Assembly (NCBI RefSeq): GCF_001407835.1
Contig: NZ_CYUO01000005.1
Coordinates: 806,001 to 870,000 of the forward strand
From: Lagierella massiliensis
GTDB taxonomy: Bacteria > Bacillota > Clostridia > Tissierellales > Peptoniphilaceae
Reading direction: 5' to 3'
Length of the DNA stretch: 64,000 nt
The position numbers and the translations under genes were made by a program. Positions 18,972-26,788 of the stretch are shown here, in pieces (the first letter of the stretch is position 1; each line of letters begins with the position of its first letter). A model generated the notes under the pieces. The model did not search any database and had not been told where the DNA came from. It saw only the letters and a program-made list of their open reading frames with translations.

Positions 18972-19891
18972 AATGGATAAATTTTAGTCTTAAATCACCT
19001 TATGAATATGAAGATTTAATTTATAATTATCTATACGAAAATGAAGTATACTCCTTCGAAGTTGTTGACGATAGAACCGTTGATGAAGTTGAAGAAACTA
19101 AGCCATATTGGGTTGAGATAGATAATGATTTAAGAATTGGAGAAGAATATTTATATATAAAATTTAATTTAGAAGACAATGAGGAGAATTTTGATAAGAT
19201 TACAAATCTTATAGACAACTTAAATAGACTATCATCTGATATTAAAACAGAATACAAAAGAGATTGTGAAGAATACGACTGGACTGTGGAATGGAAAAAG
19301 TTTTTCAAGCCTCTTGAAGTTGGAGAAAAATTTGTAATTGTTCCAAGCTGGGAAGAGTATAAAGCTGATAAAGATAAAATAATTCTTGAAATTGACCCTG
19401 GAATGGCATTTGGAACAGGAAGTCATGAAACTACAGCAATTTGTTTAAAACTCCTTGAAGAAGTCGATATAAAAGATAAGATCGTTGCCGATGTTGGTAC
19501 AGGCTCAGGTATACTTGCTATCGCCTGCTCCAAAATTGGTGCAAAGCATGTATTGGCGCTTGACATAGACCCATTATCTATAAAGACAGCAAAGGAAAAT
19601 GTAGTGGTTAATGATTGTGTTGATAAGATAGAAGTTATGGAAAGTGATTTATTAAGCACTTCAAAAGATAGTTTTGATTTAATAATCGCAAATATATTAC
19701 CTGATGTAATCATTAATTTGATTCCTGATGCATATGAAAAATTAAATGAAAAAGGATTGATATTAGTTTCTGGAATTATTTTGGAGAAAAAAGATTTAAT
19801 AATTAAGGAACTTAAACAACATGGATTTAGTATAGTCAAGGACTTAGATATGGGAGAATGGACAGGAATTATAGGTAGGAAAGATGTTTAG
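18968..19891 (+). CDS. prmA: Ribosomal protein L11 methyltransferase PrmA
   Basis: SAM-dependent trimethylation of ribosomal protein L11. The C-terminal class I methyltransferase domain carries DPGMAFGTGSHETT near residues 142-155, the SAM motif VADVGTGSGILAIACSKIG near 176, and NILPDVI as motif IV. The N-terminal L11-recognition domain is acidic. Length 307 is usual. It overlaps dnaJ (4 bases) and rsmE (8 bases). The dnaJ-prmA-rsmE-mtaB order is conserved in Firmicutes. Confidence 0.96.
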   Translation: MKWINFSLKSPYEYEDLIYNYLYENEVYSFEVVDDRTVDEVEETKPYWVEIDNDLRIGEEYLYIKFNLEDNEENFDKITNLIDNLNRLSSDIKTEYKRDCEEYDWTVEWKKFFKPLEVGEKFVIVPSWEEYKADKDKIILEIDPGMAFGTGSHETTAICLKLLEEVDIKDKIVADVGTGSGILAIACSKIGAKHVLALDIDPLSIKTAKENVVVNDCVDKIEVMESDLLSTSKDSFDLIIANILPDVIINLIPDAYEKLNEKGLILVSGIILEKKDLIIKELKQHGFSIVKDLDMGEWTGIIGRKDV

Positions 19892-20609
19892 GTTTTTCAT
19901 AGACGAATCTAATATTATTGATGATAATTATATCGAGATAAATGACAAAGAGGATTTTCATCATGGCAAAAATGTATTAAGACTTAAGATAGGAGAAAAC
20001 TTAGAGCTTATATCAAAGAGAAATAAATATATAGCAGAGATAATAGAAATAAAAAGCGAATCTATTCGTACTAAGGTTTTAGAAAAAATTGAATTAAAAA
20101 ACAATTCTACAATCATTAAATTATATCAAGGAATGCCTAAGTCTGATAAATTTGAATTTATCATACAAAAATCGGTGGAACTTGGAGTAGATGAGATAGT
20201 TCCCTTTGAATCAGAAAGAACAATAGTTAAGTTTAAAGCAAAAAGCTATAATAAAAAACAAGAAAGATATGAAAAAATTATAAAAGCTGCTGCAATGCAG
20301 TCAAAGAGAAATAATATACCAAAGATAAATTATCCAATAAGAATAGATGATATAGAACTTGATGATGGAGAATTTGGTATTTTAGCATATGAAGAATCTG
20401 ACTTGCCTATTAGAGAAGTTTTGAAAAATTTAAAAGAATACAATAAAATATCCATAGTAATTGGACCTGAAGGCGGTTTTTCAAAAAATGAAGTTGATTG
20501 TTTAATTTCAAAAGGATTTAATTCGGTTTTACTGGGAGATAGAATTTTAAGAACGGAAACCGCATCACTAAATTTACTATCTATAATAGGTTATGAATTA
20601 GAAAGGTAA
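19884..20609 (+). CDS. rsmE: 16S rRNA (uracil-1498-N3)-methyltransferase RsmE
   Basis: SPOUT-class methylase of U1498 at the decoding centre of 16S rRNA. An N-terminal PUA-like domain (FHHGKNVLRLKIGE) precedes the knot domain with IGPEGGFSKNEVD near residue 193 and LLGDRILRTETASLN near 217, both diagnostic. Length 241. Its start lies inside prmA, and mtaB begins 3 bases after its stop, so the group of RNA and protein modification genes is translationally coupled. Confidence 0.96.
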   Translation: MFRFFIDESNIIDDNYIEINDKEDFHHGKNVLRLKIGENLELISKRNKYIAEIIEIKSESIRTKVLEKIELKNNSTIIKLYQGMPKSDKFEFIIQKSVELGVDEIVPFESERTIVKFKAKSYNKKQERYEKIIKAAAMQSKRNNIPKINYPIRIDDIELDDGEFGILAYEESDLPIREVLKNLKEYNKISIVIGPEGGFSKNEVDCLISKGFNSVLLGDRILRTETASLNLLSIIGYELER

Positions 20610-20612
20610 AGA

Positions 20613-21914
20613 ATGAAAAAAGTAAGCTTTTTAACGTTGGGATGTAAAGTAAATCAATATGAAACTGAAGCCATGATGGAACTTTTTACTAATAATGGAT
20701 ATAAAGTTGTTCCTCACGGAGAGTATAGTGATATCTTTGTTATAAACACATGTACAGTTACAAACCAGAGTGACAGAAAGTCAAGACAAGCTATAGGAAA
20801 AGTAAAAAAACTTAACAAAGATGCAATTATCGCCATGGTTGGTTGTTATGTTCAGATTAAACCTGAAGAAGTTTCTAAAATTGAAGGTGTTGATGTTGTA
20901 CTTGGAACGAATAATAAGCTTCAAATAGTTGATGCATGTGAGAGGGCAATAAAGGAAAAAAAACTAATTAATATAGTTGATGAAATAAAAAATGATAAAA
21001 ACTTTGAAGAACTTGAGATTTATAATCAATCAGAAATGACAAGAGCCTACATTAAAATTCAAGAAGGTTGTAATCAGTATTGCTCATATTGCATTATTCC
21101 ATATGCAAGAGGACCTGTAAGGTCAAGAAATCCTGAGTCAATTAACAAAGAAGCTAAACGATTAGCAGAGCGTGGATATAAAGAAATTATACTTACTGGA
21201 ATCCAGGTTGCTTCCTATGGCATTGATTTTGAGGAAGATATTTCTTTAATAGATGTTATAGAGAACATTAGTAAAATTTCAGGTATTGAGAGAATAAGAT
21301 TGAGTTCTGTAGAGCCAAGATTAATTACCGAAGACTTTTTAACAAGAACAAAGAAAACTGAAAAGTTTTGCGATCACTTTCATCTTTCACTACAAAATGG
21401 ATCAGATAAGATATTAAAGTTGATGAATAGAAAATATACTACCAAAGAATATACCGAAAAGGTCAGATTGATAAGAGAATATTATCCACATGCAGGAATA
21501 ACTACAGATATAATTGTTGGGTTTCCAGGCGAAACGGACGAAGATTTTGAATTAACTTGTGAATTTGTAAAAAAAATAGGATTTTCAAGAGTTCATATTT
21601 TTAAATACTCCCCAAGAGAAGGAACTAAAGCTGCTAAAATGAAAAATCAAATAAATGGAGATATTAAAAAATATAGAAGTTCAAAACTATCTGAAGTTTG
21701 TAAAGTGGTTTCTAATGAGTATTTAAATAGTTTAATCGGAAAATCTTTTAAGGTTTTATTTGAAACTAAATCAGACTTTGAAGGATATATGTCTGGTTAT
21801 GCTACAAACTACACAAGAGTAAATATTGTAGAAAACGATAAAATAATCAATAAAATACTTAATATTAAGTATGATAATGTACAAAATGGTGAGATTTTTG
21901 GTATAATTAATTAA
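20613..21914 (+). CDS. mtaB: tRNA t6A37 methylthiotransferase MtaB
   Basis: Radical SAM methylthiotransferase that turns t6A into ms2t6A at position 37 of ANN-decoding tRNAs. The N-terminal MTTase domain begins VSFLTLGCKVNQYETEAM with Cys10; further cysteines are in INTCTVTNQ and MVGCYV. The radical SAM motif is CNQYCSYC near residues 154-161, followed by IIPYARGPVRSR. A C-terminal TRAM domain is present. Length 433 and the TLGCKVN opening distinguish it from MiaB, whose gene is also in this window (55009-56325). Confidence 0.94.
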   Translation: MKKVSFLTLGCKVNQYETEAMMELFTNNGYKVVPHGEYSDIFVINTCTVTNQSDRKSRQAIGKVKKLNKDAIIAMVGCYVQIKPEEVSKIEGVDVVLGTNNKLQIVDACERAIKEKKLINIVDEIKNDKNFEELEIYNQSEMTRAYIKIQEGCNQYCSYCIIPYARGPVRSRNPESINKEAKRLAERGYKEIILTGIQVASYGIDFEEDISLIDVIENISKISGIERIRLSSVEPRLITEDFLTRTKKTEKFCDHFHLSLQNGSDKILKLMNRKYTTKEYTEKVRLIREYYPHAGITTDIIVGFPGETDEDFELTCEFVKKIGFSRVHIFKYSPREGTKAAKMKNQINGDIKKYRSSKLSEVCKVVSNEYLNSLIGKSFKVLFETKSDFEGYMSGYATNYTRVNIVENDKIINKILNIKYDNVQNGEIFGIIN

Positions 21915-21928
21915 TAGGAGGTGAAACA

Positions 21929-22270
21929 ATGGATTGTATTTTTTGTAAAATAGCAAATAAAGAGATTGAATCAAATATTATTTATGAAGACGATTCAGTT
22001 GTTGCTTTTAATGATCTTAATCCTCAATCTCCTATACATTTTTTGGTTATACCAAAAGAACATATATCCTCAACTAATGACATTAACGAAAATAACAAGG
22101 AAATAATTGGTCATATCTTTTGTGTAATAAGTAAAATCGCTAAAGACAAAGGATTTGATAAAGATGGATATAGAATTATTAATAATATAGGAAAAGATGG
22201 AGGACAATCTGTAAATCATATACATTTTCATGTATTGGCTGGAAGAAGTTTACAATGGCCTCCAGGCTAA
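21929..22270 (+). CDS. hinT: HIT-family nucleotide-binding protein (HinT-like)
   Basis: Histidine-triad hydrolase of the HinT/PKCI branch, which hydrolyses nucleoside phosphoramidates. The N-terminus has DCIFCKIANKEI with the C-x2-C typical of bacterial HinT, and the active-site triad is HIHFHVLAGR near residues 98-107. The C-terminus ends LQWPPG. Length 113 is standard. A strong TAGGAGGTGAAACA site precedes it. It shares the mtaB transcript and is followed by a promoter for rpsU. The physiological substrate is not inferable. Confidence 0.93.
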   Translation: MDCIFCKIANKEIESNIIYEDDSVVAFNDLNPQSPIHFLVIPKEHISSTNDINENNKEIIGHIFCVISKIAKDKGFDKDGYRIINNIGKDGGQSVNHIHFHVLAGRSLQWPPG

Positions 22271-22273
22271 ACC

Positions 22274-22302
22274 TTGCAATATAATCATTCATAAGTTATA
22301 AT
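22274..22302 (+). promoter_or_regulatory. Sigma-A promoter of rpsU
   Basis: TTGCAA (22274-22279), a 17-base spacer and TATAAT (22297-22302), directly after the hinT stop. Confidence 0.75.
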
Positions 22303-22314
22303 ATTAAAGTGTTC

Positions 22315-22329
22315 TGCTCGTTATGAGCA
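22315..22329 (+). other. Small hairpin in the rpsU leader
   Basis: TGCTC-GTTAT-GAGCA sits in the short leader between the promoter and the ribosome binding site. The flanking AGTG and CTCT could extend the stem across a bulge. It may be a weak attenuator or an S21 leader structure; there is no stronger evidence. Confidence 0.35.
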
Positions 22330-22358
22330 CTCTTTATACAAGAGGGGAGGGGAAACCT

Positions 22359-22544
22359 ATGCCAGAAATCAAAGTTGGTGAAAATGAATCTTTAGAAAGT
22401 GCTTTAAAAAGATTTAAAAGACAATGTGCTAGATCAGGCGTGTTATCTGAATATAGAAAAAGAGAACACTATGAAAAACCTAGCGTTAAAAGAAAAAAGA
22501 AATCAGAAGCAGCTAAAAGAAAAAAAGTAAGAAGAGGTTTTTAA
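22359..22544 (+). CDS. rpsU: 30S ribosomal protein S21
   Basis: Small very basic 30S protein near the platform, involved in initiation. The 61-residue product [19 protein letters not shown] ... KKVRRGF is a typical S21. The start at 22359 is decided by the GGGGAGGGG site just upstream; an in-frame start at 22323 would put that site inside the gene and add non-S21 residues. It has its own promoter and a strong terminator, so it is a single-gene unit. Confidence 0.97.
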   Translation: MPEIKVGENESLESALKRFKRQCARSGVLSEYRKREHYEKPSVKRKKKSEAAKRKKVRRGF

Positions 22545-22551
22545 CACCATG

Positions 22552-22579
22552 TACCCGGGATTAACCTGGGTATTTTTTT
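22552..22579 (+). terminator. Terminator after rpsU
   Basis: TACCCGGG-ATTAA-CCTGGGTA, an 8-bp stem with one G-T pair, followed by seven T. Confidence 0.92.
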
Positions 22580-22623
22580 GTTTATTTTAATTTATTATGG
22601 GTAAAAATAATTAGGAGGTTTAT

Positions 22624-23382
22624 ATGAAAAAACGTTTGAACATTTCAAGTTTTATTTTTACTCTAATATTATTATCATCTACTTTAACAGAAGCTTCGGA
22701 GATTAGAAAAAGTATTTTTTTTGATACTCCATTGAAAGTAAACTCACTTAATAGTTTTTTTGCTTTCCTATCTAATCCTTTTGTTTCTACAATACTTTTA
22801 ACTGTTGCTACTTTACTCATAATCTTTGAATTGTTTTTTAACTTGAAAGGTTTAGGAGTTGGATTTTCAATAATTTCTTTGGTATTGTTCTTTATTGGCA
22901 ACATAGGAATGGGATATACAAATTCTTACGAACTTATACTTTTCCTTATAGGATCAATACTATTAGTATTTGAAGTTTTTATACCAGGATTTGGAATTCC
23001 AGGAATCTTAGGTATAGGCTTTATTATTTATGCTCTCTATAATGCAATGGAAAATCCTACAATAAGTCTTATTTCAATAACAGTTTCTGGAGTAATTGGA
23101 CTTTTAGTATTTGTAATAATACTTAAAATGGGATTTAGAAGTAGCGCATTTAATAAAATTATATTAGAAGATGATATTTCTTCCCACACAAGTAAAGATA
23201 AAAACAATCTATTAGGAAAGACTGGAATAACACTTAGTATGCTTAGACCTTCAGGCAAAATCTCTATTGACGGAGATACATATGATGCGATTACTGAAGG
23301 GAATTTTATTCAACCTAATAAGCCTATCAAGGTTTATAAAATAGAGGGTTTTAAAATAATAGTTAAGGAGGAAAATATTTAA
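22624..23382 (+). CDS. nfeD: NfeD-family membrane protein (short form)
   Basis: Short NfeD without the ClpP-like protease domain of the long forms. It starts with a signal-like or first hydrophobic segment ([14 protein letters not shown]). Transmembrane helices follow at about residues 52-70, 75-95, 100-120 and 122-160, including [17 protein letters not shown]-terminal OB-fold domain ([22 protein letters not shown]) is typical of NfeD. Length 252. Such proteins pair with flotillin-like proteins, and the next gene, whose start overlaps the stop by one base, encodes one. A role in membrane microdomains is inferred from that pairing. The TAGGAGGT site is strong. Confidence 0.88.
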   Translation: MKKRLNISSFIFTLILLSSTLTEASEIRKSIFFDTPLKVNSLNSFFAFLSNPFVSTILLTVATLLIIFELFFNLKGLGVGFSIISLVLFFIGNIGMGYTNSYELILFLIGSILLVFEVFIPGFGIPGILGIGFIIYALYNAMENPTISLISITVSGVIGLLVFVIILKMGFRSSAFNKIILEDDISSHTSKDKNNLLGKTGITLSMLRPSGKISIDGDTYDAITEGNFIQPNKPIKVYKIEGFKIIVKEENI

Positions 23383-24371
23383 TGCCAGCAAATGTATCAC
23401 TAATTTTAACAATTGTAATAGTTATAGTATTGTTATCACTATTTTTTACCTTTGTACCTGTTGGATTATGGGTTACTGCATTCTTTTCAGGAGTTAGAAT
23501 CAAAATATCCACACTTATAGGAATGAGACTTAGAAGAGTTTCTCCAAGCAGGATAATCAACCCACTTATAAAAGCAACTAAAGCAGGGCTTAATTTAAAT
23601 GCAAATCAATTGGAAGCTCACTATCTTGCAGGAGGTAATGTAAACACCTTGGTTGATGCTTTAATAGCTGCCCAAAGAGCTGAAATACCTCTTGATTTCG
23701 ATAGAGGTGCCGCAATAGATTTAGCAGGTAGAAATGTTTTGGAGGCTGTTCAAGTCTCAGTAAATCCAAAAGTAATTGAAACTCCACTAATCTCTGCAGT
23801 TGCAATGGACGGTATTGAGGTTATTGCAAAGGCAAAGGTTACTGTAAGAGCAAATATAGACAGACTTGTCGGAGGTGCTGGTGAAGAAACCATTATTGCA
23901 AGAGTTGGAGAAGGTATTGTAACAACTGTAGGATCTGCTAAAAGCCACAGCCAAGTTTTAGAAAATCCTGATTCCATTTCGCAAATGGTTTTAACAAAAG
24001 GACTTGATTCAGGAACAGCCTATGAAATATTGTCAATAGATATTGCTGATGTTGATGTTGGTAGAAATATTGGAGCAAAACTACAAACTGATCAAGCAGA
24101 AGCAGATAAGAGAATTGCACAAGCTAAAGCTGAAGAAAGAAGAGCGATGGCTGTTGCATCTGAACAAGAAATGCTTGCAGAAATTAAGAAGATGAGATCT
24201 AAAGTTGTTGAAGCTGAATCCAAGATACCACTTGCTATTGCAAATGCTTTAGAAAATGGAAATATTGGAATTATGGATTATTACAAAATGGAAAATATTA
24301 ATGCTGATACAAAGATGAGAAATTCTATTTCAGGATATGATTCAGGAACAAATGAGAAGGATAAAAAATAA
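23382..24371 (+). CDS. floA: Flotillin-like protein FloA
   Basis: SPFH-related scaffold protein of functional membrane microdomains. An N-terminal hydrophobic hairpin (about residues 5-35, [20 protein letters not shown]) is followed by the YqfA/FloA core ([17 protein letters not shown] and [16 protein letters not shown]). A long Ala/Glu-rich coiled coil ([20 protein letters not shown]) extends towards the C-terminus. Length 329 matches FloA. It directly follows nfeD, as in B. subtilis yqeZ-yqfA. Its stop overlaps the start of the next small gene. Confidence 0.94.
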   Translation: MPANVSLILTIVIVIVLLSLFFTFVPVGLWVTAFFSGVRIKISTLIGMRLRRVSPSRIINPLIKATKAGLNLNANQLEAHYLAGGNVNTLVDALIAAQRAEIPLDFDRGAAIDLAGRNVLEAVQVSVNPKVIETPLISAVAMDGIEVIAKAKVTVRANIDRLVGGAGEETIIARVGEGIVTTVGSAKSHSQVLENPDSISQMVLTKGLDSGTAYEILSIDIADVDVGRNIGAKLQTDQAEADKRIAQAKAEERRAMAVASEQEMLAEIKKMRSKVVEAESKIPLAIANALENGNIGIMDYYKMENINADTKMRNSISGYDSGTNEKDKK

Positions 24372-24730
24372 TGCTTTTTATAATTTTTATTATTATCTTG
24401 ATAATTTATTTAGAAAATCAAAAGAAAGTATATAATAGGTCATCTTCTAAAAAAGTTTATACTTATCCAAAGAAGAATAAGAATAAAATTGATAATAAAA
24501 TTAGAGATTTAAGTTCAAAACAAACAGTTAAAAAAGAAACTTTAGAAGAAAAAAAATCCTTTATTAAAGAACAATTAAAAGATTCAGATATCAATAAAGA
24601 ATTGATAATTGAAGAAGTATCAGATAAGTTAGATGAAAACTCTGAAGATATAAAATTTAACAAAAACGAAAAAAAATTTAATCCAAAAGAAGCTTTCATC
24701 TATTCAGAGATTTTTAATAGAAAATACTAA
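24371..24730 (+). CDS. Small single-pass membrane protein, unknown function
   Basis: I do not recognise a family. The 119-residue product starts with a hydrophobic segment ([19 protein letters not shown]), presumably one membrane anchor. A highly charged, Lys/Glu/Asp/Ser-rich and probably disordered region with short coiled-coil tendency follows, ending KEAFIYSEIFNRKY. Its start overlaps the floA stop, so it is translationally coupled to nfeD-floA and may be an accessory of the same membrane assembly. That link is by position only. The rimP promoter starts right after its stop. Confidence 0.7.
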   Translation: MLFIIFIIILIIYLENQKKVYNRSSSKKVYTYPKKNKNKIDNKIRDLSSKQTVKKETLEEKKSFIKEQLKDSDINKELIIEEVSDKLDENSEDIKFNKNEKKFNPKEAFIYSEIFNRKY

Positions 24731-24732
24731 AG

Positions 24733-24761
24733 TTGAAATATTGAGCAAATCTTGATATAAT
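24733..24761 (+). promoter_or_regulatory. Sigma-A promoter of the rimP-nusA-infB operon
   Basis: TTGAAA (24733-24738), a 17-base spacer and TATAAT (24756-24761), with TGA before the -10 box (extended type). It is placed just after the preceding stop codon. Confidence 0.85.
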
Positions 24762-24785
24762 TAACTTAAGATAGTGAATTGATAG

Positions 24786-24813
24786 GAGTGGGGTTGTCCC
24801 GCTCTTATTTATT
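24786..24813 (+). other. Leader hairpin upstream of rimP, possible attenuator
   Basis: GAGTGGG-GTTGT-CCCGCTC forms a 7-bp stem with one G-T pair and is followed by TTATTTATTT. It lies between the rimP promoter and the rimP ribosome binding site, so it can only act within the leader as attenuator or translational control element. A nusA-containing operon controlling its own termination is an attractive inference. Confidence 0.5.
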
Positions 24814-24830
24814 TAGTTAAGGGAGGGAAT

Positions 24831-25292
24831 ATGAAAAAAAAAGATTTACTCAATCTTTGCCAAAAAGAATTTGAGCCCTTGATATTGAATGCAGGTTTAG
24901 AATTATATGATATTGAATATGTTAAAGAATCTGTTGGAAACATATTAAGAGTTTATATAAGCAAAGAAAATGGAAATGTAGGTATAGAAGATTGTGAAGC
25001 AGTAAGTAAATTAATTAGTGACAAACTCGATGAATTAGATCCTATAGAGGATTCTTACTTTCTTGAAGTCTCTTCTCCAGGAATTGATAGACCTTTTAAG
25101 AAAGAAAAAGACTACGAGAAAAATTTAGGAGAAACTATAGAGGTTAAATTCTATGGCTCATATAAAGGTAAAAAGACTTTGACTGGAAAACTTTTAAGTT
25201 ATGATGAAAATAAAATAAAAGTTCAAACTGAAAGAGAAGTAGAGGATTTGGATAGAGAATCTATTTCCACCGTAAGATTATCATTATTTTAA
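24831..25292 (+). CDS. rimP: Ribosome maturation factor RimP
   Basis: 30S assembly factor. It shows the RimP features: an N-terminal alpha/beta domain with ELYDIEYVKESVGNILRVYI and the DCEAVSKLISDKLD helix, then YFLEVSSPGIDRPF near residues 80-95, and a C-terminal SH3-like domain with VKFYGSYKGKKTLTGKL. Length 153 is typical. First gene of the conserved rimP-nusA-ylxR-infB cluster, with GGGAGGG before the start. Confidence 0.95.
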   Translation: MKKKDLLNLCQKEFEPLILNAGLELYDIEYVKESVGNILRVYISKENGNVGIEDCEAVSKLISDKLDELDPIEDSYFLEVSSPGIDRPFKKEKDYEKNLGETIEVKFYGSYKGKKTLTGKLLSYDENKIKVQTEREVEDLDRESISTVRLSLF

Positions 25293-25303
25293 TAGGAGCA
25301 AAA

Positions 25304-26512
25304 ATGAATAAGGAATTTATAGATGCCCTCAAAGAAATTGAAAGAACTAAGGGGGTTTCAAAAGACATTATAATTGAAGCTTTAGAAAAAGCTTTAATTA
25401 AGAGTTATGAAAAAAACTTTGATGAAAACGCAAATGTTACAGTAAATATTAATAGAGAGACAGGAGAGATAAAAACATATTCAATTAAAGAAGTTGTTGA
25501 AGAAGTATCAGATCCGATTACTCAAATATCAGAACTTGAAGCAAAAAAAATTAAGTCAAACATAGAAATCGGAGATGAACTTTCTATAGAGGTAACTCCT
25601 AAAAATTTCGGAAGAATTGCAGCTCAAACTGCCAGAAATATTGTTATACAAAAAATAAAAGATGCAGAAAGAGATATAATCTATAACGAATTTATTGACA
25701 GGGAAAAAGAGATAGTTACTGGACTTATTCAAAGAATTGATAGAGGAATATTATATGTTGATCTTGGAAGAGTTGAGGGAATTGTCCCTTATGAAGAACA
25801 GATACCAGGAGAATCTTATAATTTAAATTCCAGATACAAATTCTTTATAAAAGAAGTGAAGAACACAACAAAAGGTGCACAGGTAATTTTATCTCGAGCA
25901 GATGTTGGTTTAGTTAAAAGACTTCTTGAACTTGAAATACCTGAGATAAATGAAGGCGTTGTAGAAGTTCATGCAATTGCCAGAGAAGCTGGTTCAAGAA
26001 CAAAACTTGCAGTTTTTGCAAAGGATGAAAATGTAGATCCAGTTGGAGCATGTGTTGGATTTAAAGGAAGTAGAGTAAAAAATATAGTTGATGAGCTCAA
26101 CGGTGAGAAATTAGATATTGTAGTATGGGACAAAGATGTAAAGAAATTTTTAGCTAATAGCTTAAGTCCTACTGAAGTAAAAAAAGTTTTTGTTGATGAA
26201 AAAGAAAAAATTGCAAGAGTTATAGTTGGGAACGATCAATTATCCTTAGCAATTGGTAAAGAAGGTCAAAACGCAAGACTTGCTGCTAAACTTACTGGTT
26301 GGAAAGTTGATATAAAAGGTTTTGAACAGTATATCGAAGAAATAAAATCTGGAGAATTAAAAATCGAATTTCCAGAAGAACAAGAATATGTAGATAGTAT
26401 TTTAAAAATAGATGAAGAGCAAGAAGACTGTTGTGTAGAAAGTATAGATGAAGACAATTTTACTTACGATGAAATTGAACATGACGAGGAATTTTTGAAT
26501 AATGAAGACTAA
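25304..26512 (+). CDS. nusA: Transcription termination/antitermination factor NusA
   Basis: RNA polymerase-binding elongation factor affecting pausing and termination. The N-terminal NusA domain (residues 1-125) is followed by an S1 domain (ETGLIQRIDRGILYVDLGR) and two KH domains (VGACVGFKGSRVKNIVDEL near 247 and LAIGKEGQNARLAAKLTGW near 312). It ends in an acidic tail. Length 402 lacks the C-terminal acidic repeats of E. coli NusA, as in other Firmicutes. It overlaps ylxR by 11 bases. Confidence 0.97.
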   Translation: MNKEFIDALKEIERTKGVSKDIIIEALEKALIKSYEKNFDENANVTVNINRETGEIKTYSIKEVVEEVSDPITQISELEAKKIKSNIEIGDELSIEVTPKNFGRIAAQTARNIVIQKIKDAERDIIYNEFIDREKEIVTGLIQRIDRGILYVDLGRVEGIVPYEEQIPGESYNLNSRYKFFIKEVKNTTKGAQVILSRADVGLVKRLLELEIPEINEGVVEVHAIAREAGSRTKLAVFAKDENVDPVGACVGFKGSRVKNIVDELNGEKLDIVVWDKDVKKFLANSLSPTEVKKVFVDEKEKIARVIVGNDQLSLAIGKEGQNARLAAKLTGWKVDIKGFEQYIEEIKSGELKIEFPEEQEYVDSILKIDEEQEDCCVESIDEDNFTYDEIEHDEEFLNNED

Positions 26513-26765
26513 AAAAATTCCTATGAGAAAATGTGTTGCCTGTGGGCAAAATAAACCCAAGGGTGAAATGTTGAGAATAGTAAAAAATAAGGAAGAAGGT
26601 ATAGTCATTGATACCACTGGTAAAAAGAATGGTAGAGGAGCCTATATCTGTAAAGATTTAGAATGTTTAGAAAAAGCTAAGAAAAACAAAAAGATTTCAC
26701 ATGCATTAAACACTGAATTAAGCGAAGAAATTTACAAGGAGATTTCGAGTTATGTAATGGAATAA
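26502..26765 (+). CDS. ylxR: YlxR-family RNA-binding protein (RnpM type)
   Basis: Small basic protein of the DUF448/YlxR family. The N-terminal [20 protein letters not shown] and the central GRGAYICKD motif are diagnostic. In B. subtilis the homologue binds RNase P RNA. Length 87 is normal. It starts inside nusA and precedes infB directly. The L7Ae-like ylxQ that usually sits between ylxR and infB in Firmicutes is missing: only about 23 bases separate the two genes. Confidence 0.92.
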   Translation: MKTKKIPMRKCVACGQNKPKGEMLRIVKNKEEGIVIDTTGKKNGRGAYICKDLECLEKAKKNKKISHALNTELSEEIYKEISSYVME

Positions 26766-26788
26766 TAAATTCGAGAGGAGTGCTGTAT

